From Lutraria lutraria (lineage: Eukaryota > Mollusca > Bivalvia > Venerida > Mactridae): 64,000 nucleotides of DNA. The notes below the pieces were generated by a model. That model was not told where the DNA came from. It searched no databases and saw only the letters and a list, made by a program, of their open reading frames with translations. The position numbers were made by a program, and so were the translations under genes. The stretch is taken from NCBI GenBank assembly GCA_964023205.1, contig OZ026842.1, forward strand, positions 37,339,501 through 37,403,500, read 5' to 3'. This document shows positions 14,501 through 27,125 of the stretch, one piece after another; within the stretch, counting starts at the first letter, position 1, and each line of letters starts with the position of its first letter.

Positions 14501-16910
14501 ACAATTAACGTTAATCACAATTAATGCTATTGAACTCCAAATATAATTATATTCCATATTCATGTTGTAAAATTTCTTATCAAATGTCTTCTCAAATGCA
14601 TTTTCCTGTACAAACCATGATTTCGAGGTCATTCTTCATGTATAAAGTAATCCTATAACAAATACAATAACATTTATACTAAAGGACGAATTGACTAATG
14701 TACGAGTTAACTTGGTCATGTACGAGTTAACCACAGATACGGTACGAGTTGACCAAATTCATGTACGAGTTGACTACGGTACGTGTTGACAACAGTACGA
14801 GTTGACCAGATACCGGTGGCGTAAAGTGGCGTAAGGAGGCGTAAGGTAGGTATACAAGAACAAGAAAGCAAGCAACCCTGTTCAAAAACGGGTTAATTTG
14901 TAAATTTTGTCTTAGGAACAAATATTTATCGTATATCTATGTAAAATGAAGCATCACAAATGCTTATATATATTACGAAACCTGTACAAGTATTGATTAA
15001 TGTGACGTCTGACGGGCTACAAATCACTTTATACAAAGCAGTTTTATAAGCTGATTTTGATATAAATCAAGCTTAATTAACAAATGTTGTTCAAAATAAC
15101 TATGTATTTTGTTTCAACAACTAGAATCTTACGGCGTAAGGAAGGTACCTTTATAGAACGTGTTTGCAACCTAATTAAGTGGCGTAAGGTGGATGAATAC
15201 TGGCGTAAAGTGGATATTAAATAGTTTTTATTGATACATTTTCCCATTAAATCAATGTGTATCGTATAATTATATAAAATGAAGTTCACAAGTGCTACTT
15301 TGTATTCTGAAATCAATGCATTTCTACTTAAAGGTGTGACATAACGTAATCATGCCTGTGCTATATGAGCTATACATTTTCACATTGTGGCGTAAAGTGG
15401 CGTAAGGTGGGTATAAAACAGGTTAATTTGGTTAATTTTGTCTTATGAACAAATATTTATCGTAATCACAAATGCTTAATACACATTATGAAACCCGTAC
15501 AAGTATAGTTTTAAAAAGTCGCGTAAGGTGGCGTAAAGTGGCGTAAGGTGGGTATAAAACGGGTTAATTATAGTAACTTTTTCCTTAGGAACAAATATTT
15601 TATGAAACCTGGACAAGTATATTTAGAATGGCGTACGGTGACGTAAGGTGGGTATAGAACGGATTAATTGGTAAATCTTGTCTTAGGAACAAATTTACAT
15701 TTTTTATCGAAAACGTGACGTGAAGGGTTGTTTCTAGGCACTATACAAAGATGAGCCTCTCAGTCCATGAATAAATTTGTTATCTTTATCAACCACATAT
15801 TTCTATTTTCTTAGTCCAAAACAAAACATTTGAGTTTTATTTAGGTAATGCGTCGAAGTACATGTATCATATTTTCCCAGTATATTATGTAAGTTTTTAT
15901 GTTGTATTAGCGATGGTCTCCTTACGTATTGACAATCTCAATGGTAGAGTTTCGTATATGATTTTTTTAAGTATTCTATAATGTATAGAAATTCGTAAAC
16001 AGAATGATATTATTTGACAATTTTCATACTTTTAACTTTACGAGCGTAGTTCGTGTTGCCGATCGACGAAGCGACACGACAGTCCATTGATCATTTCCAT
16101 ATTATTAGGATAAAGATTAATGATATAATCATAGATATATGATAAAACAAAAATTGTTATGATTCTGTTGCCATGAAGTAATTCAACTTTCATGGCATTC
16201 TGTCAAAATTGTGCGTGTATAAACTGTCTATAAATATTTAATTAGGATATTGATTAATGTTAAATAGACCGCAATCAATGATGTTTTCATCATAATTTAA
16301 ATTTAAAAATTATAGTCCAGTTTTATTTACCAATTAACCCGTTATATACCCACCTTACGCGTCCTTACGCTACTTTATGTACATTTGTACGGGTTTCATA
16401 CTGTATATTAAGCATTTGTGATGTTTCATTTTACATATATACGCCTGATAAACATTTGTTCCTATGACAACATTTACCAATTAACACGTTTTATACCCAC
16501 CTTACGCGACCTTACGCCACTTATGTACACTTGTACGGGTTTCATAATGTATATTAAGCATTTGTGATGTTCATTTTACATAATAAAATATATATACCAT
16601 TATACGATATACATTGATTTAATGGAAAAAATGTATCAATAAAAACTATTTCATTTCCTCTTTACGCCAGTATTCATCCACTTTACGCCTCTTTTAAGTA
16701 TATTTGTACGGGTTTCATAATGCATATATAAGCATTTCTGATTCTTCATTTTGCATAGGTATACGATAAATATTTGTTCCTATGACAAAATATATCATTT
16801 AACCCGTTTTATACCTACCTTACGCCACTTTACGCCTCCTTACGCCACCTTACGCCTCCTTACGCCACATTACGCCACCTTACGCTACTTTACGTACTTT
16901 AGGCACACCG
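11502..16910. mobile_element. fold-back (MULE-like) DNA transposon with 9-10 bp target duplication
   Basis: The ends are inverted: GGTCTGCCTAAAGTACGTAA at 11502 and the complement of a GGTGTGCCTAAAGTACGTAA-type end finishing at 16910. They are flanked by the direct repeat AATATCTTGG at 11492-11501 and 16911-16920. Just inside the ends lie arrays of a 10-bp GCGTAAGGTG/GCGTAAAGTG unit and of GTCAACTCGTACCGTAG-type units, repeated in opposite orientation toward the right (14690-15660 on one strand, 16330-16900 on the other). Long arms made of tandem repeats define fold-back elements, and a 9-10 bp duplication fits the Mutator-like superfamily (established for the family; assignment here is inference). 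No transposase was recognised, so the copy is probably non-autonomous. Confidence 0.75.
12967..13137 (+). other. possible captured exon inside the fold-back element
   Basis: The frame is open from 12927 to 13223, and the part 12967-13137 is bounded by an acceptor-like CAG and a donor-like GTAATA. Its composition is richer in GC and in basic codons than the flanks, with peptide segments such as MIPRQENRKLTADFKKKH. I do not recognise the protein. It may be a host exon picked up by the transposon or a chance open frame. Confidence 0.25.
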
Positions 16911-17870
16911 AATATCTTGGACGTAAATACAAAAACACGTGTATTTATGAGGTCAACATAAATAAATGATAAGATGACACATGTCAAAAAGGGAGCAACT
17001 TAAAATTTACCATTTAGACTAGGAGAGCTGACGTTCACAAAGGTGTTTAATGCCAGGTAACGTTGAATCACCAATGAATAATTACCATTCCAGTTTATCT
17101 GTTTATACTGTACAACTATGAAACTACCAGATACACGGTAATTAGTATATCATATAATTTATATACATGTATTCAAACTCCATTTGTGGTATACCTAGGG
17201 ACTTTTTATTTTTGCCCTTGAAAGCACAGGAAAAGTAAAAAAGTGAAAGCAGATACGTATCATTCCTCGGGCCAGACATGGATGCATCCCTGGGCCAGAC
17301 AAGAGACATATAGAGACAGAGATAAGCAACTAATCAGCTATTACCTATGTAATAATGCGTGTGACCATTGCTTTTCCCAAAAATTACTGATTTGTTGCAA
17401 ATAAAACTTCTTACGTAATTCATACGTATCATTGTCAAATACCTTCGACTAATTAAACCTATTGATATCACATGCATAAATTTTACATTTCCTGAAAGTT
17501 TATTATTATTTATAACTATTACTGCAGAGTTTTCAAATTCAAGTTTCACTGATAGTTTTATTACACCCCTGTTTACACTACCTACTAATGCCATTTATAA
17601 AAAAATCTAGTGGTACCAATTTTTTCGGGCTGATTACAATTTACATTCTTGTGGACCACGGATAGCTAAAAACTAAAAAAATATTTATAATAAAATATTA
17701 TATCCAGTGCACAAATGTTTAAACTTTCAGATATGTATTATTTATACATGTGTTATCTGGTTTTTGAGTTTTACCTGCTACAGAATTTACAAAATGCCTA
17801 TCAAAGTTGCATATCTCTGTTATCTATGTCTCTTAAATTGGCCTGATAAGAAAAGTCTTAGGTCCCAGTA

Positions 17871-18377
17871 GCCTTACATACTCAGCTTTCGGTTGGCCGA
17901 TTCTATATATATACAAATTCGGAAGGACCATTCATAGATCCCTATTGAGCCATCCTCTCAGATTGTGCAGGATAGGGCTATATTGAAAAAGTCTCTCTCC
18001 GGGCCATCACAGACTGCGATAGTCTAATTAGTTTGACTAGGGTCCCAGGAAAATTTAGGGTAGGTTGGGCAACCACAAACAATTTTATTTCTTCCTTACT
18101 GATAATGCATCCAAAGTATTTTTGGTTTTGAAATACATGTACAATGTTGCATACCAGTGACTATATATTTACATAAATGTTAAGTCCAAAATACTTGTAG
18201 CCTAATTAGTTTGGCTGATTTTATAAATGAACTATAGGAAGAGCCCTTCTCTGAGAAAGGGCCAAGTGAAGATATCTGGTGATATTTTTATTTTACACTG
18301 TGCCGATCAGAGGATGGTCCTTCCGAATTCATGAATGAAATCGGCCAACCAGAAAGTAGAATTAGTTGGTCTGTAAG
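17871..18377. repeat. MITE-like element with about 60-bp inverted arms
   Basis: The left arm (17871-17932) contains GGTTGGCCGATT and ATTCGGAAGGACCAT. The right arm (18312-18377) carries their complements, with GGTCCTTCCGAAT and ATCGGCCAACC. A related fragment is seen at about 25390-25445. The rest of 17000-19100 holds no recognised gene. Confidence 0.6.
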
Positions 18378-18600
18378 ACTAGTAGCATAGTAAAATCAGA
18401 TCACACTGTAAAAACTTAGTATTATTTTGATGAATTTTAGAATAGAAATCAAGAAATAAATGGTGGTTATGAATTTTATCACAATACAAATGTAATAGTG
18501 TCATAATTTATATCAATGATCCAAAATTCATACTCATAACAATTGGAATGTAACATACAACATCTCTGTTTCTAACCTAGGACTTATTGTTTAAAAAACC

Positions 18601-18781
18601 TGTTTGTTTCTGGTTATCGGACCTACCATTATTGTTACCACAACCCTTTTTTGACTTTTTATCCGGCCAGAGGAATGGTGCATCCACTGGCTCACTTATT
18701 TACCTTTCCACATATTTTTAGGGCAAAAAATCCCCGATCTACCTACCCTAATTGTAAAATGCATGAAACCAGAAACAAACA
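18601..18781. repeat. short MITE with 15-bp inverted ends TGTTTGTTTCTGGTT
   Basis: The start TGTTTGTTTCTGGTT is answered by its complement AACCAGAAACAAACA at 18767-18781. Related sequence is seen near 17190-17300, 20400-20600, 26460-26600 and 31340-31560, so it belongs to an interspersed family. Confidence 0.55.
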
Positions 18782-19108
18782 TTTTTTTCAGCCTCTTCTT
18801 TGCTTAACACTCAGACAGGGCATGAAGCACACAGAATTGAAACTTTCGGTACAAAAAATCATTCATTTCGCACCCATTGAAAATGCATCATAATATGATG
18901 AATTTTTTTTCGGTCCAGTGAAAACTGATTTGGTCTACTGGCCATGATTTCCCAAAACAGAATGTCCAATAATGTTGAAATTCTTGTCACGATGTCTGTA
19001 AAATAATACTATTTCCATAATAAAATGCATCTAGATTAAATTTCCAAATTAATTTCTACCTTCCTGATACATATGAATTAAAGATTTTTCTTTCTTAGAT
19101 TAGCAACT

Positions 19109-22100
19109 ATGGATAAAGAAGATCAGGATGTGGAAGAAGCTAATGAGAGCCTACATGCTGTGCCTCGATCCTCGGTATCTACTGATCAGACTGTCGTTGG
19201 TGTCAAGCCCCCGGACGGTGGATGGGGCTGGGTTGTATGTTTCGCATGTTTCATGTCACATGTACTTGTCGATGGTTTGATGTACTCCTTCGGTGTGGTC
19301 TTTGTGGAACTGTTGGATTATTTCAAGGAAGGAAAAGGAGAAACTGCGATTATTGCCTCTCTCACTCAAGGCATTTGTTTGCTGGTAGGTGAGTCCTGTG
19401 CCTTACTTCAACATTAATTCACTTTTACTATAACATTATTTTACTTTACTGTATTTCACTTTTACTATAACATTACATGTATTTCATTTTTACTATATTA
19501 CTTTTTCATTTTTACTATATCTTACATTTACTATGATTCACTTTTACTACATATATAACATAATTTCACTTCTACTATATTTCACCTTTACTGTAACATT
19601 ATTTCCCTTTTACTATATTTCACTTTTACTATAACATTATTTCACTTTTACTATATTTCACCTTTACTGTAACATTATTTCACTTTTACTATAATACTAT
19701 TTCATTTTTACTATATTTCACTTTTACTGTGACATTATTTCATTTTTACTATAACATTATTTCACTATTACTATTACATTATTTCACTTTTACTATAATA
19801 CTATTTCATTTTTACTATATTTCACTATTACTATTACATTATTTCACTTTTACTATAATACTATTTCATTTTTACTATATTTCGCTTTTACTTTAGCATT
19901 ATTTCACTTTTAGTATAGCATTATTTCACTTTTAGTATAACATTATTTCACTTTAACTATAACTCTACATAAACATATTTCGCTTTAGCTATGACATTAT
20001 TTCACTTTTACTATAATAGTACAACATTGTTTCACCTTTAGGGGTGATTTGTGGTCGAGTGGTAATGTGCAGGACTACTAAACAAAATGTCGTGGGTTTG
20101 ATCCTTGGCTCTGCCTTTCGAATTTCTGAGGGACGCTTTTACAGTGTCCCCATCCCAACTACCAAGCCAAGTACTGTGTCTAGAAAATCACAGGAAAAAG
20201 GGCGAGACGTGTATCGGTGGTTTACACTGGGGCACAATAAAGAGCCTAGAAAAATTATTCTAAAAGATGAGGGATATAAATGCCCAGTTCTCTTGTATCT
20301 TATTTCCCCTATCTCTGGGACGGCCCTGAAATGACCATAGCTGTCGAATAGGCCTTTAAACAACAGATAAATAAATTATTTCACTTTCGACATAGGCATG
20401 AAATATATTGTTTGTTTCTGGTTACATGCTCATAAACATTAGATTAGGTAAGGAAAATTTTTGGGGGGTTGAGGAATTTTTTCTTGAAAGGGAGCAGAAA
20501 GGTAAAAGAGTGAAACTGTTGATGTACCATTTCTAGGGCAGAAATAAATCAAGGGTTGTAAGAAAAGTTAGGGTAGTTCGGGTAGGTGGAAAGTTTCCAG
20601 TTAACCTATCAACCCCATTTCATTACGCCGACCTTTAAACAAAATCAGAAAAATCAAAAGTGTAACATCATTTGAGGATGAATCATTCACCCCAAGTACG
20701 AATCTGGTTGTCCAAAATTGTAATTATGCTGCATACAGATGTGAAAAAGGCCATTTTAAGGTCATTATACCCCCAGATATGAAATATATGGGGGCTATAT
20801 TGGATTCACGCTTGACGGTCGGTCGGTCGGTCGGTCCGTGCGTTTGTAGACACAATTTGTCCAGAGAATTTCTCAGCAACTACTTACAGGATTTCAATGA
20901 AACTTCACAGAAGTGATCAGTAGTAAGCCTAGTTGTGCTAGCTTAAAGCATTTTTCGTTCGGATTAATTTTCACTGAGTTATGCCCTTTTGTTGTTTTTA
21001 TACAGTATATACAATAGGCAAATTTTGTCCAGACAATTTCTCAGCAATTACTCACAGGATTTCAACGAAACTTCACAGAAGTAATAAGTAGTTAGCCTAG
21101 TTGTGCATGCTTAAATCATTTTCATTTGGATTGATTTTCACTGAGTTATAGCCCTTTGTTTTTTTCTACAGTATATACAATAGGCAAATTTTGTCCTGAC
21201 TAATTCTCATTGACTACTGCCAGGAATTCTATAAAACTTCTCAGAAGTGATAAGTAGTTAGCCTAGTTGTGCATGCATTAAGCTTGTCTTGGTTGGTTAA
21301 ATTTTCACTGAGTTATGGCCCTTTGTTGTTTTTTATACAGTGTATATACAATATCTCAGTAACTACTCATAGGAATTCAATGAAACTTCACAGAAGTTAT
21401 AAAAAGTAAGCCAAGTTGTGCATGCAATAACCAGGTTTTGTTTGGATTAATTTTCACTGAGTTATGGCCCTTTGTTTTATACAATTAGGTAAATTTTGCC
21501 CGTACCATTTCTCAGCAACTACATGCAGGAATTCAGTGAAACTTCTTAGAAGTGATAAGTAGTTTGCCAAGTTGTGCATGTCCACAATAGGTTTTGTCCA
21601 AGTAAATGTTAATGAGTTATGGCCCTTTGTTATTTTTTATATAATGTATATTTTGAAACTGGTCAGGATATATCTAAGCAACAACTTGCAGGTATTAAAA
21701 AATGAAAATGCATTATATTTCCCTCTATAAAATGTAACAACTGTGTCAAGGCCGCATCTGGGGGTATTCATCACCTTTAGTGATAGTTCTAGTTTTTACT
21801 TGTCCTGGATTTTGGGTAAATGGTTTAATCAAACAGTGTTTACACATTTTTTCTTAAAATTCTGATAAATTGGAGTTTTTTAAGATTGTTCTATATTACA
21901 GGTCCCATTGCTGCTATGTTTATGAACAAGTTTGGTTGCCGGGCTGTTGTGATAGCTGGAACATTTATTTCTTCAGGGAGCCTCATTATCAGCATTTTTG
22001 CTCCAAATATTCAATTCCTTTACTTCAGTCTTGGTGCCACTTTAGGTAAGTCTTATTTTCTGTAAAGAGTCAATGTTTTGTTTTTAATGAATGTTGGCCA

Positions 22101-25100
22101 TTAACTGATTCTTATATTCCTATATTTAAAATAATTCTTCGTATAAAAGTAAGGTCTCTTGATAGTGTCTTTAATATGCCCAGCTCTATAGGGCCTCCGT
22201 GGTTAAGGTCACTGACTTCAAATCACTGTTACCTCTCACTGATAGAGGGTCGTGGGTTTGAGCCCCGCTATCGACCATGTCTCTTTATGTGAGAAAGTAG
22301 GCAACTACTTACGGAGGATGGGAGTCTTGTACTGGTTCTTTCCAGGAGCACAATTAGGTGACATACTGTCCACCTCATATGACTCTGACTGTTGAAAAGG
22401 GGCGTAAAACTCAATGATAACAAACAAACCAACAAACCCCCATTGGGCGTCAACATTTTGCTTAAACAACAACTCCTTTGAAACCACTGGGCCAAAAAAA
22501 TGGTCACATCTCTGTTACTTATAATAACTTGAAAAGTTCCTAAAGGAACCGCATGAAACTTAATATATTGACAGATTGTGATGAATGGAAGAGTATTGAT
22601 CAAGAACCATTCTATGTTGTTTCTTATTTCAGGCACTGGTTATGGTATGATTTATCTTCCTTCCATAGTTTGTGTAAGTCAGTATTTTGAGAAACATAGG
22701 GCTCTAGCTACTGGAATAGGGGTCAGTGGGGCTGGTGTTGGCACATTCATATTCAGTCCGTTAATGCGCTTGCTAATAGAAACGTACAACTGGAGGGGTG
22801 CCATTTTGATTCAAGCAGGCATCGTTCTGAACTGCCTGGTTTGTGGTTTAGTTTATCGACCAATCAAATTGGCTGATCCATTCAAAGAAGGGAATAATAA
22901 AGAAACATCTGGAAAACAAGCAGAAGACAAATCTAACTTGTGCAGTGAATTTCCTGAGGAGTCTGCACCATGTATGGGAGACAACTCTTGCTCAAAATTT
23001 AGCTCTACTCCTGAGCAGCAGCAGCTACCTGCCCCTTGTCTTTTGGAAAATGAGAATGATATTGGACATGGAGATTTTTGTGAAATTACTGAATTTCAAG
23101 AAGGACAAGACAATAAAACACATAATGAAAACTTAGAGTTATCTCCCATTAATCATTATGAAACCAAGTCTGAGAAAGGCTGCGATGCCATAGAAACGCT
23201 TCTACCTGGAACTGAGGATCGGTCAAAATCAGCAGATTCGGAGGACAATCTTGGAATGTTACAACAGCTGAAGAAAGATATATTGACAAGTTTTAATGTA
23301 GAAATGTTCAAAAATGTAGCATTCTGCATGTTTCTTGTATCAACATTTTTCTACAGTTTGGGTTATTATGTGCCATATGTTTACCTACCAGACACAGCGA
23401 GAGAAGTTGGTACGTGTTCATTTTAATCATGTGATCTTCAACTTAATGTAACTTAGTTATACATATATGTAAAGTCAAACCTGTGTTAGTGGCAACCTTA
23501 GAATAAAGCCCGCCTCTGAACAATCATATGCTGGAAATAATACCTAGCCAGGAGGTAATAAAACTTTTTATCGTTCACTGAGCTTAAATCTTTTATCTCG
23601 CCTTATAATGTTTCTAAGTTAATTTAATCAGACAATGCTGTTATAATTGATACATAAGTCTGACAGCATAATTCAATTTTTCTGAATATCTATTTACAGG
23701 GTTCTCAATAAGTTTGTGACCAACAGGCCCAAAAGCTAGACTAACAGGCGTGCTAGAGGGGATCTGGACATTTTCTAGCAATATATTATGAACTTCTGAG
23801 ATTCCTAACAGGCCCAAACACATTTCTAAGCGGTTAAATTGGCCTGCAGCCTGCTGTTATTGAGAACCCTGTATTTAGTATTAATCAGCTCCATCTTTTC
23901 AATCATTATGCTTTTAGATTTGAGCTCAGAGACCGAATATGAGTTTTATAAACTCAGGGCCAGGTTACATCTCTACATTAGGAGGTCAGATATTTTTCAC
24001 GTGTACAAAATTGTTCCAATAATCAATTTGTCAATCAAAATTGAATACTTTTGTATTATGACATAAAACTGTTAGAATTTTTTTAAATCTTTTACTGTAA
24101 ATCTGTTATTATTGAACTTGAATAAATCCAAATTTTATCATTGCAATAATGATATTTTAATTAGCTTTCTGTCAGATTTAAAGACTTCTGACGTGTTGCA
24201 GTTTTTTCCAGCTATTGAAATATAAAAGCAGTAGGAAGAAAAATTAATGCATTTTAATTTTTTTTTCAATTTTGTTTCAGGAGTTGATGACTTGAAAGCT
24301 TCTTTTCTTCTGTCTACCATCGGGATCACTAACACCGTAGGGCGCGTGTTGTTTGGTTTTCTGTCAGATCAGAAATGGGTGAATCGACTTACGTTGTACT
24401 CGACAGCTCTAGTTATATGTGGTGTTGGAACTTGTTTAGGGCCATTACTGAAGTCTTTTGAACTTTTGATGTTATACTGTGTCATCTTTGGTGTTTTCAG
24501 CGGTATGTTTGCTGTGTGTTTTTCACTTTTAGGGGAAAGGTGACAACCCCTTAGAAAGGGGAAATACTACATCTTGATGGGAAAAGGGAACAATAAAATG
24601 ACAATGTATATATACCCTCCTAACATTTAATTATCATTAGGTTATAACCTTGATGTTTACAAACTGAGAGCCATCCTACAGGTCAATTTCATGATCTTTT
24701 TTTCAAGAAAAAAAAAATTCTGCTGAAGTGGAATTTTTTATGAATTTAGGGGAAATATATTCTTTTCAGACATGGAATGGGGCTGAATTTTGACCCCAAA
24801 TCAGTCCCCCAAAAAACACTGGTTAAATTACTTCTCACTGGGGTTTAGCTTTATACAAATAGCCGGATTATTTTTTGTAATGTTTTCTAGCTTATATGGT
24901 AGATAAAGACCCCAGTTGTACACTTGAGTAGAACTGTCAATATTCGGTAAGCTAGCTGGACATCTTCCTCACATGAGAAATTTGGTCCTGGAATGGATTC
25001 GAACTCACAGCGGCAACAGGCTAGTCAGAGCACATAATCACTTAAACACAGATGCCCCTGTATGTTCAAATTTTACATGTGGTCAAACATGATTTAATGG

Positions 25101-27125
25101 TCACCTGTGAATTGAACCTGCCATGTTAACCATAGGATTGTCATTTATATTGTAGACTTAATAAAACGTCTGAATTCTAAAGGCCTTAATTTGACAGTCT
25201 TTGATTGCCTTTGTTTACAAATTTGTCCGTATTTTTTAAATAATTAATTATAGAGGCTTAGCAAGTGATATATCTCACTTACATGAGAAACATCAATTTA
25301 AAAAGTGAAAATATGAGTACGGCAAAAAAGGCTCCTAAATCGAAAGCTTAGATATAAGGGAACAGCAGGAAGGGTCAATCCTTACTTATTCAGCTTTCTG
25401 ATTGGTTGATTTCATTAACATATTCGGAAGGGCCATCCTCTCGGGGTCAAATAAAAAGTATCTTGCCATCCCAAATTAGTTGGATTAAGGTTAGGTTTAT
25501 GATGCTGCTTTTCTTTAAACCCCTAGTTGATATTGTAAATTGTTCATACATTGGACTGTATCACTTGTCATTCATTTGTATGAAGGCCATGTTGGAATTT
25601 ATGATATTGTACTTTTGTTACCTACACTATATATAGAAACTATTTTTACAATCATTCCTATATTTTAGGTGTTACCATTTCATTGACCTCAGTCATTCTC
25701 TCAGATATTGTTGGTGTACATAAACTAGCAGATGCTTTTGGTGTGTCCAACCTATTTGGAGGCATTGCTTGTTTTTTGGGACCACCTCTTGCTGGTAAGT
25801 GCATTCAAACCTGTGTTAACTGTCACCTCCGAATAAAGGCCATTCTTTTAATAACCATCATTGATTATTCAGAACAAAATGACCTTTAAATAAAGGCCGC
25901 CTGGATGACCTTTGTTCACTGATTTGACAGTATTTGATTACATTATAACATACCCGGTACTCTTACATCTTAATATCATGATCTTATAAACTATAGAAGT
26001 GAAGGTTGGGGAGAAAGTTATGAAAGCCTTCACTTACAAATTCAGTCAAACATGTACACAGATATTGCTGATATCTTTAAAAATTAGAGATTGGCAGGCG
26101 CTTACATGTATGTCCAATAAAATTCTGTGATTTAGTATTTAAGTCAATTTGTTGCGGGTCAGTAATATTTTATCTGGTTAAGTAATGTTTTGATGTGTGT
26201 CGGTTCTCTACTCCAGGCCTAAAGGTTATAAACTTGAGATCAATCTCCAAGATAAAATCTTGTATTTTGTCCTTCGTTTCCATGATAATTATGACTAAAA
26301 CACGATGATATTAATTTGATACATATTTTTCTGTCAGCATGATTTACTTGAATATGTTCCGAAACATTAAACTTATTCTTATGAAATCCTTTGGGAATGA
26401 ACTTGAGATTTGAGCTTGGAGACTGTTCTCAAGTTTTATAACCTCTGGGATAAGTAATAGTTCATTGTCTTTCACAAGCCTGGTTGTCTAATTGCTAATT
26501 AGACCAAAAAGTAAGGGTATCAGTAGGTAGGTCAGGGCTTTTTACTGGCACTTGAAAGTGTATGGAAAGGTGGATGGATATACCTAATCAAAAGTCTAAC
26601 TTCACAAGGAAGATTGTTTGTTTGTTTGTTTCATCATTTTTTTCGCCATTTTTAACATTATTTCAGTCATATCGTGGCGGACAGTTATCCTAACCAGCTT
26701 TCCTGGACTTCATTTAGGCCTTAACCAGTACTAAACACACTATCCATAAGCTTCTTCCAAGCTACCCCACATAATTCAGAGGTGGAGGACAATTTAACAT
26801 AGGATGTAATATCTCAGTCAAATTTCACAAGGAAGAATTAGTGTAGGTCAGATAACAATTTAAGAAACAAATAATATTTTTTCGCCTTATATGAATTTTA
26901 GTGGAATTAATAAAACAGGTTAATAAAATATTTAATTTTTTGTTTCCATGACAACTGATATCATACTGTGTTTTATTGGTTATTTTAGGTTGGATATACG
27001 ATTTGTCTGGAGATTATGTAGCATCGTACATTACAGCAGGCGTGGCAATATTTGTCAGTGGAGTCATGCTCTTCTTTGTACCTTGTATTGAAAAAATATC
27101 CATCTTCAATAAGGAGTCGTCATGA
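19109..27125 (+). CDS. SLC16 (monocarboxylate transporter-like) MFS transporter, six coding exons
   Basis: Coding exons 19109-19388, 21902-22045, 22633-23409, 24281-24502, 25669-25794 and 26989-27125 have GT-AG borders, share one phase and total 1686 nt, giving 561 residues plus stop. The SLC16 signature PPDGGWGWVV is at residues 34-43, and the second family motif YFEKHRALATGIGVSGAG begins near residue 158. About 12 hydrophobic segments are visible, split by a long acidic Ser/Glu-rich cytoplasmic loop at roughly residues 205-355, as expected between helices 6 and 7. The family moves monocarboxylates or other small organic acids, usually with protons, across the plasma membrane. The substrate cannot be told from sequence here. 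The start is chosen as the first ATG in the exon, which follows a TTCTTAG acceptor, so an upstream non-coding exon is likely. The gene resembles the less studied MCT9/12/13/14 branch, but the subfamily is unresolved. Confidence 0.9.
19415..20035. repeat. AT-rich minisatellite, about 22-bp units (ATTTCACTTTTACTATAACATT)
   Basis: Roughly 25 imperfect copies of a TTTCACTTTTACTATAACAT unit fill the first part of SLC16 intron 1. It shows no coding capacity. Confidence 0.8.
20041..20365 (+). repeat. tRNA-derived SINE (family A), copy 2
   Basis: The head GTGGTCGAGTGGTAATGTG and the B-box-like GTGGGTTTGATCC are followed by the same body as copy 1 at 1135-1465, including CCAAGCCAAGTACTGTGTC. An open frame across it is accidental. 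Confidence 0.8.
20775..21745. repeat. tandem array of about 190-bp units in SLC16 intron 1
   Basis: It begins with the hairpin-like CCCCCAGATATGAAATATAT...GGGGGC and (GGTC)n, then about five degenerate units containing TTTCTCAGCAACTAC, AAACTTCACAGAAGTGAT and ACTGAGTTATGGCCC. It closes with CATCTGGGGGTATTCATCACC. This looks like an interspersed element with an internal satellite-type core. Confidence 0.65.
22190..22440 (+). repeat. tRNA-derived SINE (family B), intact copy
   Basis: The A-box region CCTCCGTGGTTAAGGTCACT and B-box GTGGGTTTGAGCCCC form a tRNA-like head. The body contains CATGTCTCTTTATGTGAG and GAAAAGGGGCGTAAAACTC with a CAAACAAACC tail. It is the natural empty-site control for the SINE split by the Polinton at 41915-60269. 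It lies in SLC16 intron 2. Confidence 0.8.
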
